A DNA stretch of 28,232 nt. Origin: CAYXPG01 sp964564845. Lineage in GTDB: Bacteria; Planctomycetota; Phycisphaerae; Sedimentisphaerales; Anaerobacaceae. Shown piece by piece: positions 1 to 7,413 of this stretch; the first letter of the stretch is position 1, and every line of letters starts with the position of its first letter. Both the position numbers and the translations under genes were made by a program. The stretch covers positions 1-28,232 of the forward strand of contig CAZMCN010000009.1 in NCBI GenBank assembly GCA_964564845.1. Reading direction: 5' to 3'. The notes under the pieces were generated by a model. The model was not told the DNA's origin, made no database searches, and saw only the letters and a list, made by a program, of their open reading frames with translations.

Positions 1-1566
1 AACTATAACACACAGCGAAATCAGCACAAATCCCTCCAAATCGCCGAACAGATACGCCAAAGCGGAACCTTCGACCTGCTCCTCGAAGCCATCGCCGGCA
101 AAGCCGCTCTGAAAATCGGCGATGAAGACCAGGCAGCACGGATATTTAATGATGCTCAGGAAAAAGCAAAAGCCATCCGGCAATCGGCATCTGAAAAACC
201 CGAACCTGAAATTGCTTCTGAGCTTGCCTGGTTCTATTGTTTTGTCCTGCCGGACGCCTCACAAGCCATTGACTGGGCCAATAAGGCCTATTCAATTGAA
301 CCTAATTGGCCAACAGCCGCCGCTCTGTTGGCTTATGCACTTGCAATAAACGGACAGCCCGAATGGGCCAGGCAGATTATCGAACGTTATCAGAACAATC
401 AAATCTCCGACATTGCATTGGCCCGGATTCAGCTGGCCCAGGAACAAAAAAGTTCGGCCTTTGATACCTTAAAGTCTGCAATCTCATCAGACCCCGGAAC
501 CCTAGCGGCCGAAACCGCCAGGGCAATTCTGACAAAACACGGGGCAGATTACATCCCGCCGGTTGACCCGGATATTATCCTGACGGCCTTAAAAAACAAT
601 CTTGGACAAAATGTTGTTCCCGAATTCGTCAGTCCCGAAAAAATAATCTCGGTACAGTTAAATCTTCACGGCAGTAAGTTTTCCTACGGCAGCAAATTCG
701 ACGCCTCTGTCGCAGTCACAAATAATTCCTCCGAGCCGCTTGTAATCGGTGATGATGGTCTATTCAAAGGTAATATCCGAATCGATGCCGACGTTACCGG
801 TGACATCAACAGGCAGATACCAAATCTCGTATCTCTCAAGATTCGACCTTCCCTGCTTGTCGAACCTCAGCGAAGTATCCTTATTCCGGTCCATCTTGAA
901 ACAGCCGAACTCAAACAATTACTTTTTTCATATCCGCAGGCATCATTGGATATAGCATTTACACTCTTTATCGACCCTGTAACAACCCCCGACGGCAGGC
1001 TGACAAACCGGCTTGATTATATTGAACCGGCCCAAACAATCATTAAGCGCCCAGGCATTGAACTCACGGCTAAATACCTGCAGAACCGCGTCAATTCACT
1101 GCCAAGAGCCAGACAGGGCCAAAAAATCAAAACCGCTCAGTTATTCATCGGTCTTTTAGCAGAGCAGCACGCAATGGCCAACCGGGAACCTCTGTACAAG
1201 TTTAAATATGCAGACGGAATGTCGGAACTGTTGAAATCCGCCCTCGTACACAACCTCACTGACGATGATTGGGTCGTCAAAGTCCATGCTATGGCCGGGA
1301 TGCTCTCGCTGCCGCTGGATTTCGAATTGATAACCGCAGTAGCACAAAACCTCAACGATGACCACTGGCCGGCTCGTTTAATCGCACTTTACCTGCTGGC
1401 TAAAAATCAAGGTGGCAACTTCGATAAGGTACTCAACTGGACCGCAGAACGCGATTCAAGCACACTCGTTCGGAATATGGCCATCGCCCTCGGTGCCACT
1501 ATCCACACGCCACAGCAGCAAGAGAAGCCGCCCGCTGACAACTTAGACAAAAGCCCTGCCGGATAA
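1..1566 (+). CDS. TPR/HEAT-like repeat protein, 5' end missing
   Basis: The reading frame is open from the first base of the window to the TAA at 1564-1566, giving at least 521 residues, so the true start lies upstream. An ATG at 328 is internal: the same frame upstream of it encodes clear helical-repeat sequence. About residues 1-180 look like TPR pairs (for example an A-x-D-W-A-x-K-A-Y-S-I-E-P-N segment). About residues 200-350 are beta-rich with an N-N-S-S-E-P-L-V-I-type stretch, like an immunoglobulin-fold domain. The C-terminal 150 residues contain two HEAT-like helical units around the repeated L-x-D-D-x-W motif. It reads in the same direction as the TPR glycosyltransferase downstream, 122 nt away. 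I do not recognise a named family; a scaffold or envelope-associated role is inference only. Confidence 0.8.
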   Translation, partial: NYNTQRNQHKSLQIAEQIRQSGTFDLLLEAIAGKAALKIGDEDQAARIFNDAQEKAKAIRQSASEKPEPEIASELAWFYCFVLPDASQAIDWANKAYSIEPNWPTAAALLAYALAINGQPEWARQIIERYQNNQISDIALARIQLAQEQKSSAFDTLKSAISSDPGTLAAETARAILTKHGADYIPPVDPDIILTALKNNLGQNVVPEFVSPEKIISVQLNLHGSKFSYGSKFDASVAVTNNSSEPLVIGDDGLFKGNIRIDADVTGDINRQIPNLVSLKIRPSLLVEPQRSILIPVHLETAELKQLLFSYPQASLDIAFTLFIDPVTTPDGRLTNRLDYIEPAQTIIKRPGIELTAKYLQNRVNSLPRARQGQKIKTAQLFIGLLAEQHAMANREPLYKFKYADGMSELLKSALVHNLTDDDWVVKVHAMAGMLSLPLDFELITAVAQNLNDDHWPARLIALYLLAKNQGGNFDKVLNWTAERDSSTLVRNMAIALGATIHTPQQQEKPPADNLDKSPAG

Positions 1567-1622
1567 CCCTGCAGAGGCCCAAAAACTTCAACGAATCCGC
1601 AATTGCTTGATTCATTCAGGAA

Positions 1623-1651
1623 TTTGGATAATATATGGCAAGCAATATAAT
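1623..1651 (+). promoter_or_regulatory. Possible sigma-70 promoter before the glycosyltransferase gene
   Basis: A perfect TATAAT (1646-1651) lies 17 nt after a weak -35 match, TTTGGA (1623-1628). It would start transcription about 30 nt before the ATG at 1689. Only the -10 box is convincing. Confidence 0.35.
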
Positions 1652-1688
1652 ACTTCGAATTAGTTTATAAGCTGTTGCAGAATTAACA

Positions 1689-3542
1689 ATGACAGCAACA
1701 TTAGATAAAAGCAATCAACCAAACAACAAAGGATTATGGCTTGGTGTCGGTATCTTCACCCTGGCACTGACAGTTCGACTTATCTATTTCAACGAGATTT
1801 CAAAGAGTCCAACTTTTCTTATACCGATTAGCGATTCAGATTTATACGACCGTCTTGCACATTCACTCGCTCAGCGAGGGCTAATGCAGAAAGATTTTTT
1901 CCTGCAGTCATTCTTCTACCCTTTTTTCCTTTCCACGGTCTATTTCTTCAGCGGCTCTTCTATCATTTGCGCAAAGCTGACCCAGATCATGCTTGGCTCT
2001 GTTGTCTGTGTGCTCGTTTACCGGCTTGGCGAGATGGTCTTCGACCGTCGGACGGGCATAATGGCCGGTGCAATCACGGCGCTGTACGGACCGCTCATCT
2101 TTTTCGACAGCGAGCTGGTGGCAACCGGCTGGGCGTCCTTCTGGTCAGTGGCTCTGATAATTCTCCTTCTCAAAGCCGGTGAAAAAAAAGGGCCCTGGTT
2201 ATACTTTGCGCTGGGAATATGCGGCGGGCTCAGTGTTGTTACCCGCGCAACCTTTCTTCCATTCTGTATAGCAGCCTCTGTCTGGCTGGTGTTCGCCCTG
2301 CGACGGACATTGATGCCGGAAGATATGATTGTCGCCAGGAAAAGGCTTATCCTGGCAGGCTTTTTCCTGATTATGGTCGCTGTCTCTATATTGTGTCTTA
2401 GGACAACAGGCAGGATAAGCCCACTGCCGGAAAGCGGTCCGATTAATCTCTACATCGGCAACAACCCCGATACATCAAAGACAATCACCATTCGACCGGG
2501 AGATGACTGGAAAAACCTCAACCTGCTGGCAAAGGAAGTCGAAGCAAAAGACAGGTACGAAGTTCAGCAGTTTTTCAGACGACGGTTCTTCAAATACGTC
2601 GTAACTCAGCCGCTCCATTTTGTTACGGGGCTTATCCACAAGTCTATACAGTTCGTCAGTTCGAGGGAAATTCAGAGGATTTACGATGTGTATGAGTCGC
2701 GACGGTATTCGCTGCTGCTCTCGGGGCTGGTATGGAAAACAAACGGGTTCGGATTTCCTTTCGGAGTCCTGCTGCCGCTGGCGATTATCGGCATAATTCA
2801 CCACCGACAGCGAATCCCTTTGCCTGTTTTTCTATTTCTGATACTTTACCCATCTGCCATTATTCTGGTGTTCGTGACGGGACGCTACCGCGTGCCGCTG
2901 GTACCGGTTTTGGCTGTGGTGGCATCGGCAGGATTCTTCGCCATAATCGAAACGATAAGGATGGGGCATTGGCGCCGCACAGCAGCAATGGTCGGTATAG
3001 CCGCTGCCTGTGGGGTATTGTTCAGCATCGCCGGCCCATTCGCAGCCGAAAGTATTAACTGCAGAGCCAAAATGTACGCTTGGCTTGCAAGTAAGAGTCT
3101 AAAACAGAGCAGATTCGAGAAAGCTGCTGAGCACCTCAGCGAAGCACTGCTTGCGAATCCGCACGACCACGCTGCACATGATATGATGGGAACTACCTTA
3201 AACCAACAGGGAAAACAAAATGAAGCCATCAAGCATTTCGAGAAAGCTCTCGAAATCAATCCCGAATACTTCTCAGCTTATAACAACCTGGGTTCGGTGC
3301 TGGCCCAACAGGGAAAAACCGAAGAGGCCGTCAAACATTTCGAGAAAGCCCTCGAAATCAATCCTGAATTAGACACCGCTCATTTCAACCTGGCATTGTC
3401 GCTTCTCAAGCTCGGTCAAACCGACCGAGCACTCGAACACCTGCACAAAGCACTAATCTATGCTGAGGCTTCGGGAAACTGGATCCTGGCCAACAAAATA
3501 AGAAGGGTGGAGCTTCAAATCCGGCAATCCGACAAGCCTTGA
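1689..3542 (+). CDS. GT-C-type membrane glycosyltransferase with C-terminal TPRs
   Basis: The protein has 617 residues. About 11-12 hydrophobic segments run from residue 15 to about 460, beginning with GLWLGVGIFTLALTVRLIYF. The first extracytoplasmic loop holds a D-S-D motif at about residues 49-51, the position of the acidic catalytic motif in GT39/PMT/ArnT-like GT-C enzymes, which move sugars from polyprenyl phosphate donors. After the last membrane segment come about three TPR units (residues about 475-605). This matches 'glycosyltransferase family 39 plus TPR' proteins common in Planctomycetes. No strong Shine-Dalgarno precedes the ATG, but the start directly precedes the first membrane helix. 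Substrate and acceptor cannot be read from sequence; O-glycosylation or envelope glycan assembly is inference. Confidence 0.75.
   Translation: MTATLDKSNQPNNKGLWLGVGIFTLALTVRLIYFNEISKSPTFLIPISDSDLYDRLAHSLAQRGLMQKDFFLQSFFYPFFLSTVYFFSGSSIICAKLTQIMLGSVVCVLVYRLGEMVFDRRTGIMAGAITALYGPLIFFDSELVATGWASFWSVALIILLLKAGEKKGPWLYFALGICGGLSVVTRATFLPFCIAASVWLVFALRRTLMPEDMIVARKRLILAGFFLIMVAVSILCLRTTGRISPLPESGPINLYIGNNPDTSKTITIRPGDDWKNLNLLAKEVEAKDRYEVQQFFRRRFFKYVVTQPLHFVTGLIHKSIQFVSSREIQRIYDVYESRRYSLLLSGLVWKTNGFGFPFGVLLPLAIIGIIHHRQRIPLPVFLFLILYPSAIILVFVTGRYRVPLVPVLAVVASAGFFAIIETIRMGHWRRTAAMVGIAAACGVLFSIAGPFAAESINCRAKMYAWLASKSLKQSRFEKAAEHLSEALLANPHDHAAHDMMGTTLNQQGKQNEAIKHFEKALEINPEYFSAYNNLGSVLAQQGKTEEAVKHFEKALEINPELDTAHFNLALSLLKLGQTDRALEHLHKALIYAEASGNWILANKIRRVELQIRQSDKP
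3204..3370 (+). repeat. Tandem TPR-coding repeat, 102-nt unit
   Basis: Two TPR units in the glycosyltransferase tail are nearly identical at DNA level. Both copies contain CAACAGGGAAAA (3204 and 3306) and a long H-F-E-K-A-L-E-I-N-P-E coding stretch, exactly 102 nt (34 codons) apart. Confidence 0.8.
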
Positions 3543-3579
3543 GTCAACCGGCCTTTTCGACGTATTTACCGGCAGCGAA

Positions 3580-3601
3580 CCGGAAGCAGCGCTGCTTCTG
3601 G
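3580..3601 (+). terminator. Stem-loop after the glycosyltransferase gene
   Basis: A 9-bp stem (one G-T pair) closes a GCGC loop: CCGGAAGCA at 3580-3588 pairs with TGCTTCTGG at 3593-3601. It lies 37 nt after the stop codon. There is no T-run behind it, so it is at best a stabilising hairpin or an atypical terminator. Confidence 0.3.
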
Positions 3602-3676
3602 AGCCGCTGGAAGATGTGCAAAGAAATTCGGCAATGGCAGTTTTGCATCACAGGCGAATTTCCAAAAAATTTTGTC

Positions 3677-3704
3677 TTGCAATAATAACAGAATTTTGTA
3701 ACAT
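3677..3704 (+). promoter_or_regulatory. Possible promoter for the ferredoxin gene
   Basis: TTGCAA (3677-3682) and TAACAT (3699-3704) are 16 nt apart in an AT-rich gap, about 50 nt before the ferredoxin ATG. Each box matches four of six consensus bases. Confidence 0.3.
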
Positions 3705-3754
3705 TCCCTCCCTTATTGGTAAGTTTTAATTTTTATTGTGAAAGGGTTATACAA

Positions 3755-3928
3755 ATGCCGGCTAAAGTAGACAAGGAAAAATGTACTGGTTGCGAAACCT
3801 GTGTGGAAGAGTGCCCCAGCGAAGCCATAAGTATGGTTGAGGAAAAGGCCAGTATTGATGCTGATTCCTGTGTAGATTGCGGGGTCTGTGTCGATGCCTG
3901 TCCCGCCGAAGCAATCAGTATGGAATAA
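3755..3928 (+). CDS. 2[4Fe-4S] bacterial-type ferredoxin
   Basis: The 57-residue protein has two classic cluster motifs, C-T-G-C-E-T-C-V-E-E-C-P (residues 10-21) and C-V-D-C-G-V-C-V-D-A-C-P (39-50), each followed by a S/A-E-A-I-S stretch. This is the Clostridium-type small electron carrier, acting in the cytoplasm as a low-potential donor. The ATG at 3755 is chosen because AAAGGG lies 8 nt upstream and the protein then starts with MPAKVDKEKC, as the family does; an in-frame extension to 3716 would add 13 unrelated residues. No redox partner gene is adjacent, so its partner enzyme is unknown. Confidence 0.95.
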   Translation: MPAKVDKEKCTGCETCVEECPSEAISMVEEKASIDADSCVDCGVCVDACPAEAISME

Positions 3929-3973
3929 AAGAAAATTAAAAGTTAAAGCGAAAAAGTAAAAACCGAGGAATCT

Positions 3974-3992
3974 GTTGCCGCATTGCGGCAAC
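3974..3992. other. Perfect 8-bp hairpin between ferredoxin and tRNA
   Basis: GTTGCCGC, loop ATT, GCGGCAAC forms a perfect stem 45 nt after the ferredoxin stop. No T-run follows on either strand. It may end the ferredoxin transcript, but this is unproven. Between it and the stop (about 3928-3955) is an A-rich stretch with a loose 7-nt periodicity. Confidence 0.45.
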
Positions 3993-4011
3993 ATTGCTAT
4001 CATATCTCATA

Positions 4012-4081
4012 AGTTTTAAGTCTTCAGTTTTGAGTTTTTAGTTATAGTTTTTAATTTTTAGCTTTAAGTTTTTAGCTCTTA
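4012..4081. repeat. Heptamer tandem array abutting tRNA-Glu
   Basis: Seventy bases divide into ten consecutive 7-nt units around the consensus rGTTTTA (examples: AGTTTTA, AGTTTTG, AGTTTTT, GTTTTTA, ATTTTTA). The array ends one base before the tRNA begins. Units are degenerate but the 7-nt frame never slips. Confidence 0.75.
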
Positions 4082-4082
4082 T

Positions 4083-4157
4083 GGCCCCATCGTCTAGGTA
4101 GGTCCAGGACACCGGGTTTTCAACCCGGCAACACCGGTTCAAATCCGGTTGGGGCTA
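4083..4157 (+). tRNA. tRNA-Glu (anticodon TTC)
   Basis: The acceptor stem GGCCCCA pairs with TGGGGCT (a G-T pair at position 1-72), followed by discriminator A. The anticodon stem CCGGG/CCCGG closes the loop TTTTCAA, giving anticodon TTC. The T arm ACCGG-TTCAAAT-CCGGT is intact, and the D arm starts with GTCTAGG as in bacterial tRNA-Glu. The 3' CCA is not encoded, so it must be added after transcription. No other tRNA gene is adjacent. Confidence 0.95.
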
Positions 4158-4272
4158 TTTTGCAGCAACACCCCCGCCCTCATCACCTACTTAAAAATGG
4201 AACTGCAACACTTGATTATCTCGACGAAGAAAAACCCGCTTGCAAATAAACAACTTACAGAGGCAGGATATG

Positions 4273-4749
4273 TTAAACATTCAGGCCGGATACGACCGCT
4301 TCAAAAACCAACGTGCCGTCAACAACCCCCTGAGTGCTACAGGTATATTTCCGTCTGCTGAACTTTGTTATATGAGCAAGCAGATATAATCTTTGGCCGG
4401 GCTCAACAACAGAACGGAATTTCGCCGAATCTATGCCGGCAAAGCCGATAAAACCCTCCAAACCATAAGTCTCCTTCACAAAAAAGCTCGACAATTGGGC
4501 CGCTGCTTCAACCATTATTACCGCAGGCATTAAAGGCCTTCCCGGAATATGCCCCCGAATCCAGAATTCCTGCTTAGTAACGTCCTTATACCCCAGAATC
4601 AAAAATTTTTCTTTATCGTACCAAAGAATACCGTCGAGATGCTGCATCTCGAACCGCTGGGGATTTAGACGGTTAATTACTTCCTTGTCGAAGAGCACTT
4701 GACCCTGCAGGTCGATTTGAGATAAATCGAACAATAATGGTGGCGGCAT
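4273..4749 (-). CDS. FabZ-like 3-hydroxyacyl-ACP dehydratase (hotdog fold)
   Basis: The 158-residue protein carries the FabZ active-site block R-G-H-I-P-G-R-P-L-M-P-A-V-I-M-V-E-A. His67 and Glu81 are 14 residues apart, as are the catalytic His and Glu of FabZ. The family dehydrates 3-hydroxyacyl-ACP to trans-2-enoyl-ACP in fatty acid synthesis. The N-terminal 20 residues extend beyond minimal FabZ, and the following segment (around residues 100-115) reads I-D-S-A-K-F-R as in FabZ. The start is supported by AAAGGTGAG a few bases upstream. No other fatty acid gene is adjacent; several FabZ-like paralogues occur in Planctomycetes genomes, so whether this one is the housekeeping enzyme is open. 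Confidence 0.85.
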   Translation of the reverse strand: MPPPLLFDLSQIDLQGQVLFDKEVINRLNPQRFEMQHLDGILWYDKEKFLILGYKDVTKQEFWIRGHIPGRPLMPAVIMVEAAAQLSSFFVKETYGLEGFIGFAGIDSAKFRSVVEPGQRLYLLAHITKFSRRKYTCSTQGVVDGTLVFEAVVSGLNV

Positions 4750-4796
4750 CTACTCACCTTTACATAAAAAGTATCTGCGCACTCGAAACACCGACA

Positions 4797-4815
4797 CCTA
4801 CCTGCCCCAGGTAGG
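4797..4815. other. Perfect 8-bp hairpin upstream of the FabZ-like gene
   Basis: CCTACCTG, loop CCC, CAGGTAGG. It sits between the Hc1-like gene stop (4885) and the FabZ-like start (4749) on the minus strand, where it could end the upstream transcript or sit in the leader of the downstream one. No T-run follows in either direction. Confidence 0.4.
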
Positions 4816-4884
4816 CTGGCTATACCGCCGCAAAACAAGCCGAAATACGCACTAACTACAGCTATAACAGGTACTTGCGATGCT

Positions 4885-5058
4885 TTATTGGGCTGACCTG
4901 ATCTCAAGAATAGCGCTGCGGACCGCCTGGGCAGCCTGCTTAATCTGCTGCATTTGCTTGCGAACTCGCGTCCCTGCCGCCTTGTTTCCGCCTTCAGCCT
5001 TGTTGACATCTGCTTCGATGTCAGCTACCAATACTTTAAGGTCTTCATACTGCTGCAT
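4885..5058 (-). CDS. Histone H1-like (Hc1-type) DNA-binding protein
   Basis: The 57-residue protein matches the N-terminal core of the Hc1 family first known from Chlamydia: a short helix (YEDLKVLVADIEADV), then K-A-E-G-G-N-K-A-A-G-T-R-V-R-K-Q-M and a lysine/alanine-rich helix. The family binds DNA and compacts the nucleoid. Unlike chlamydial Hc1 it lacks the long lysine-rich tail. The ATG at 5058 is chosen over the in-frame ATG at 5073 because the latter is part of the Shine-Dalgarno itself (ATGGAGGTTAATTTAATG). It has its own promoter at 5099-5127. Confidence 0.85.
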   Translation of the reverse strand: MQQYEDLKVLVADIEADVNKAEGGNKAAGTRVRKQMQQIKQAAQAVRSAILEIRSAQ

Positions 5059-5098
5059 TAAATTAACCTCCATTACATAAGGTTAAAAATTCCATAGA

Positions 5099-5127
5099 AA
5101 ATTAACCTGCCACAATGGTTTTGTCAA
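5099..5127 (-). promoter_or_regulatory. Sigma-70 promoter of the Hc1-like gene
   Basis: On the minus strand a perfect TTGACA (5122-5127) and TAATTT (5099-5104) are 17 nt apart, placing the start about 34 nt before the ATG at 5058. The -35 box is embedded in a 14-mer, TTTTCTTTGACAAA, that also occurs at the dnaA promoter. Confidence 0.65.
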
Positions 5128-5179
5128 AGAAAAATGCCATTTTTACAATAAAAAAGCAATATTTATTTTTTTTTGCCCT

Positions 5180-5656
5180 TCAGGATGTGAGTTTTCGGGT
5201 CAGCTTTGCAATCCTTCCCCCTCTGTTTTCGCACTGCTGCTTAACTCTTTCGTCGGGTTTACCGATGGAGACCGGTCCGTAATGGTCGCCCTGCGGGTCG
5301 CCTTCGACTATCATACCAGCGATGAGCATCGCTTCTATTATGCCCATAATCGTGGTTTCATTTCCGCCGCCGATATTGGCTGAACTGCTGAATGCCCCTC
5401 CCACTTTACCGCTGAGTTGGCCGTGAAAGCTTACCATCTCATCGAATAGCTGCTTAATCGGCCCAGCCATACTGCCGTAATAGGTTGGCGAGCCAACTAC
5501 TATCGCATCGTAGCCCAGCAGGTCGTTGGCCTTTACCTTTTCGGCCGACTTACAGTCGGTCTTCAAACCCGCTTTATTCATCGCCTCTGCCACAATCTCA
5601 GCCATCTCTTTCGTATTACCGCTTCTCGAATAATAAATAACAATCCCCTTAGCCAT
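5180..5656 (-). CDS. Flavodoxin-fold protein (WrbA/flavodoxin-like)
   Basis: The 158-residue protein starts with the FMN phosphate-binding loop Y-S-R-S-G-N-T-K-E-M (residues 9-18) and has G-S-P-T-Y-Y-G-S-M-A-G (55-65) and G-G-G-N-E-T-T-I (about 96-103), the FMN-ring-binding loops of the WrbA/flavodoxin superfamily. These proteins bind FMN and act either as quinone reductases or electron carriers. It is shorter than WrbA (about 200 residues) and fits 'flavodoxin family protein' better. AAGGATTAAAGATG gives a good ribosome site. It may pair functionally with the ferredoxin at 3755, but nothing in the sequence proves this. Confidence 0.85.
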   Translation of the reverse strand: MAKGIVIYYSRSGNTKEMAEIVAEAMNKAGLKTDCKSAEKVKANDLLGYDAIVVGSPTYYGSMAGPIKQLFDEMVSFHGQLSGKVGGAFSSSANIGGGNETTIMGIIEAMLIAGMIVEGDPQGDHYGPVSIGKPDERVKQQCENRGGRIAKLTRKLTS

Positions 5657-5713
5657 CTTTAATCCTTTCTATCTCTCCTGCGTTTTTGCGTTACTGCTAC
5701 AAGGCCGCCTATT

Positions 5714-5971
5714 CTAATCATCCCGAGCAAGACCACAAGCATCTATCAAATCCTCTACTTCAAGCCCGTACTCGTTTGGCTCATTATCTGGTTTCAGACC
5801 TTCCTCACAAAATTCATCTGCCAATTCATAGTTTACAATCCTTTCACGAATATCCCGCGTAAATTCCATAACGTCCGTTACAGGCGCAACTTGATCTGCG
5901 AGATCGCAACCACGTTCACGCAATATCTCTTCTATGCGCCGAGTAGCTTGTCGTTGTCTTTCACTTGCCAT
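5714..5971 (-). CDS. Small acidic protein of unknown function
   Basis: Eighty-five residues, strongly acidic, with a basic N-terminal 20 residues (MASERQRQATRRIEEILRE) and an acidic helical remainder including E-F-C-E-E-G-L and V-E-D-L-I-D-A-C-G. It has two cysteines in addition to Cys20 and no signal peptide. I do not recognise the family. It begins 10 nt after the stop of the lipoprotein gene on the same strand, with AGG close before its ATG (CAGGTAAATG), suggesting translational coupling. Confidence 0.6.
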   Translation of the reverse strand: MASERQRQATRRIEEILRERGCDLADQVAPVTDVMEFTRDIRERIVNYELADEFCEEGLKPDNEPNEYGLEVEDLIDACGLARDD

Positions 5972-5981
5972 TTACCTGATG

Positions 5982-6800
5982 TCATTTGGTTTTTTTCTTC
6001 AGCTCAAATATCTCAGGCGCATCAAAATCTTTCGGGACCTCAACCTCAAAGACCTTTTTGTCTATTTTTTTATTAATAGCCGGTTGCAGGAATTTTATTT
6101 CATAAATATCCTCTTCGGTGGAAACTGCGATAATTTTTGCCGGCAGATATAATTGCTTATCAATCCAGAAGTCGATGGAAGCATAATCATCTTTATAAAT
6201 TGAATCCGCTTTAACTTTCAAGTGCAGTTGAATAAAATCCTTCACTCCACCCCCCTGCTGCTTAATTAACCTTATTTCAAATTCCTTTTTAAGGTCTTCC
6301 ACTTTGCTAAAGCCGATTATGGGAAAATTTTCGCTGACTAATTCGAAGGCATCCACCGGTTCGTTCGGCTCAGCTTTTTGATAACGCTTAACTTCTTTAA
6401 TTTGGTAGTCGATGTGAGTAAGCCAGACGCCGTCGAAGATAAAATGCTCTGCGTATTTTTGTGTCTTCTCATCATCCTGCTTTAATGTCTCAAAATTTAT
6501 CCGCAGCGCAGATTTGCCCTCACCCTTCTGATAATACAAAACACCTTTTCGCAGCGTCTTCGATTCGAACAACGGCTGACTGATTAGATACTCAATTTCA
6601 CTCTGATATAATTTAAGCTCTTCTGTTTTCTGCTTTAATTGTGTTAATACCTGCTCAACCGAATTCGGCTCTGCCTTTTCCACAGGCGCTTTTGACGACA
6701 CTTCTGCCGGCCGCTGCACAGCTAAATCCTCCGAACAGCCGCCCGCACCAACTATCAATAACAAGATAAAGAGACCATTTGTTACCATTTTATTATCCAT
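5982..6800 (-). CDS. Lipoprotein with LolA-like fold, putative
   Basis: The 272-residue product starts MDNKMVTNGLFILLLIVGAGGC, a lipoprotein signal peptide with the modified Cys at position 22. A helical linker (about 45-75) and an antiparallel beta-rich domain follow, with F-D-G-V-W-L-T-H-I-D, F-Q/I-Q-L-H-L-K and A-S-I-D-F-W-I-D-K-Q-L-Y-L-P-A-K-I-I-A segments typical of LolA/LolB-like outer-membrane lipoprotein-sorting domains in Planctomycetes. The start at 6800 is chosen for its lipobox and the preceding AGGGGGC; a longer in-frame version would overlap the phosphatase gene upstream. The -3 residue of the lipobox is Ala, slightly unusual. It likely binds lipid or a lipoprotein in the periplasm (inference). 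Confidence 0.75.
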   Translation of the reverse strand: MDNKMVTNGLFILLLIVGAGGCSEDLAVQRPAEVSSKAPVEKAEPNSVEQVLTQLKQKTEELKLYQSEIEYLISQPLFESKTLRKGVLYYQKGEGKSALRINFETLKQDDEKTQKYAEHFIFDGVWLTHIDYQIKEVKRYQKAEPNEPVDAFELVSENFPIIGFSKVEDLKKEFEIRLIKQQGGGVKDFIQLHLKVKADSIYKDDYASIDFWIDKQLYLPAKIIAVSTEEDIYEIKFLQPAINKKIDKKVFEVEVPKDFDAPEIFELKKKTK

Positions 6801-6825
6801 TATTCTGCCCCCTGTTCTATATATG

Positions 6826-7413
6826 CTATTCGCTCTCTTTAATAATTTGAAGTATCTGGTCGATTCTTTCAATACAAAAATCCGCATGTCTGGCAAATTC
6901 ACCGGCTCGTTCGCTGTTGGCCAGCAATACCGCTACCGTACCTGCGGCTTTGGCACAGACCAGGTCAAAAAGATAATCACCCACCATAAGCGTCTCTTCC
7001 GGCTTTACACCGAATTGCAGACATATTCGCAGTGCACCAAAACAGTCCGGCTTGACCGGGCCTTCTTCTCTGCCGATGACAGCGTCGAACTTCAGGTTAT
7101 GCTTGCCGGCGATAGCTAAGGCATTACTTCGCTTGTTACGCGTTAATACCCCTACACGAATACCCGCCGCCCGCAGCAACTCCAATGTCTCTTTGGCACC
7201 GGCATTAAGCCGTGATTTTGTTACCGCACGCATCTCATGCAAATGCAGTATTTCTTCAGCGAATTTGCGCTGTTGAGGCGCCATCTTCCACATCGACTCA
7301 AGAACAGGTCCGGAATCCCTCGGCAAGCCTATCTCTTCACGAATAGCATCAAAATCAAAGTAAGGCTGGGTTATTGTCCCGTCCAAATCAAATATCACTG
7401 CTTTTATTGACAT
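6826..7413 (-). CDS. HAD-family phosphatase (phosphoglycolate phosphatase-like)
   Basis: The 195-residue protein has all HAD motifs: D-L-D-G-T at 9-13 (nucleophile Asp9, acid/base Asp11), V-L-T-R-N (motif II), the Lys in G-P-V-K-P-D, and V-G-D-Y-L-F-D (motif IV). The helical cap lies between residues 15 and 90, as in the subclass I (Gph/PGMB-like) branch. The natural substrate, such as phosphoglycolate or another small phosphomonoester, cannot be told. It lies upstream of the lipoprotein gene with a 25-nt gap on the same strand, so the two may be co-transcribed. Confidence 0.85.
   Translation of the reverse strand: MSIKAVIFDLDGTITQPYFDFDAIREEIGLPRDSGPVLESMWKMAPQQRKFAEEILHLHEMRAVTKSRLNAGAKETLELLRAAGIRVGVLTRNKRSNALAIAGKHNLKFDAVIGREEGPVKPDCFGALRICLQFGVKPEETLMVGDYLFDLVCAKAAGTVAVLLANSERAGEFARHADFCIERIDQILQIIKESE

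Noticed and set aside
122..349. 75-codon plus-strand frame at the left end
   Set aside because: It lies out of frame inside the longer TPR gene, which is open from base 1; its sequence has no domain character.
2632..2640. TTATCCACA DnaA-box match
   Set aside because: A single site within the glycosyltransferase gene. A second single match on the other strand (8272-8280) lies in the LysR gene. Neither is clustered, so no origin is called.
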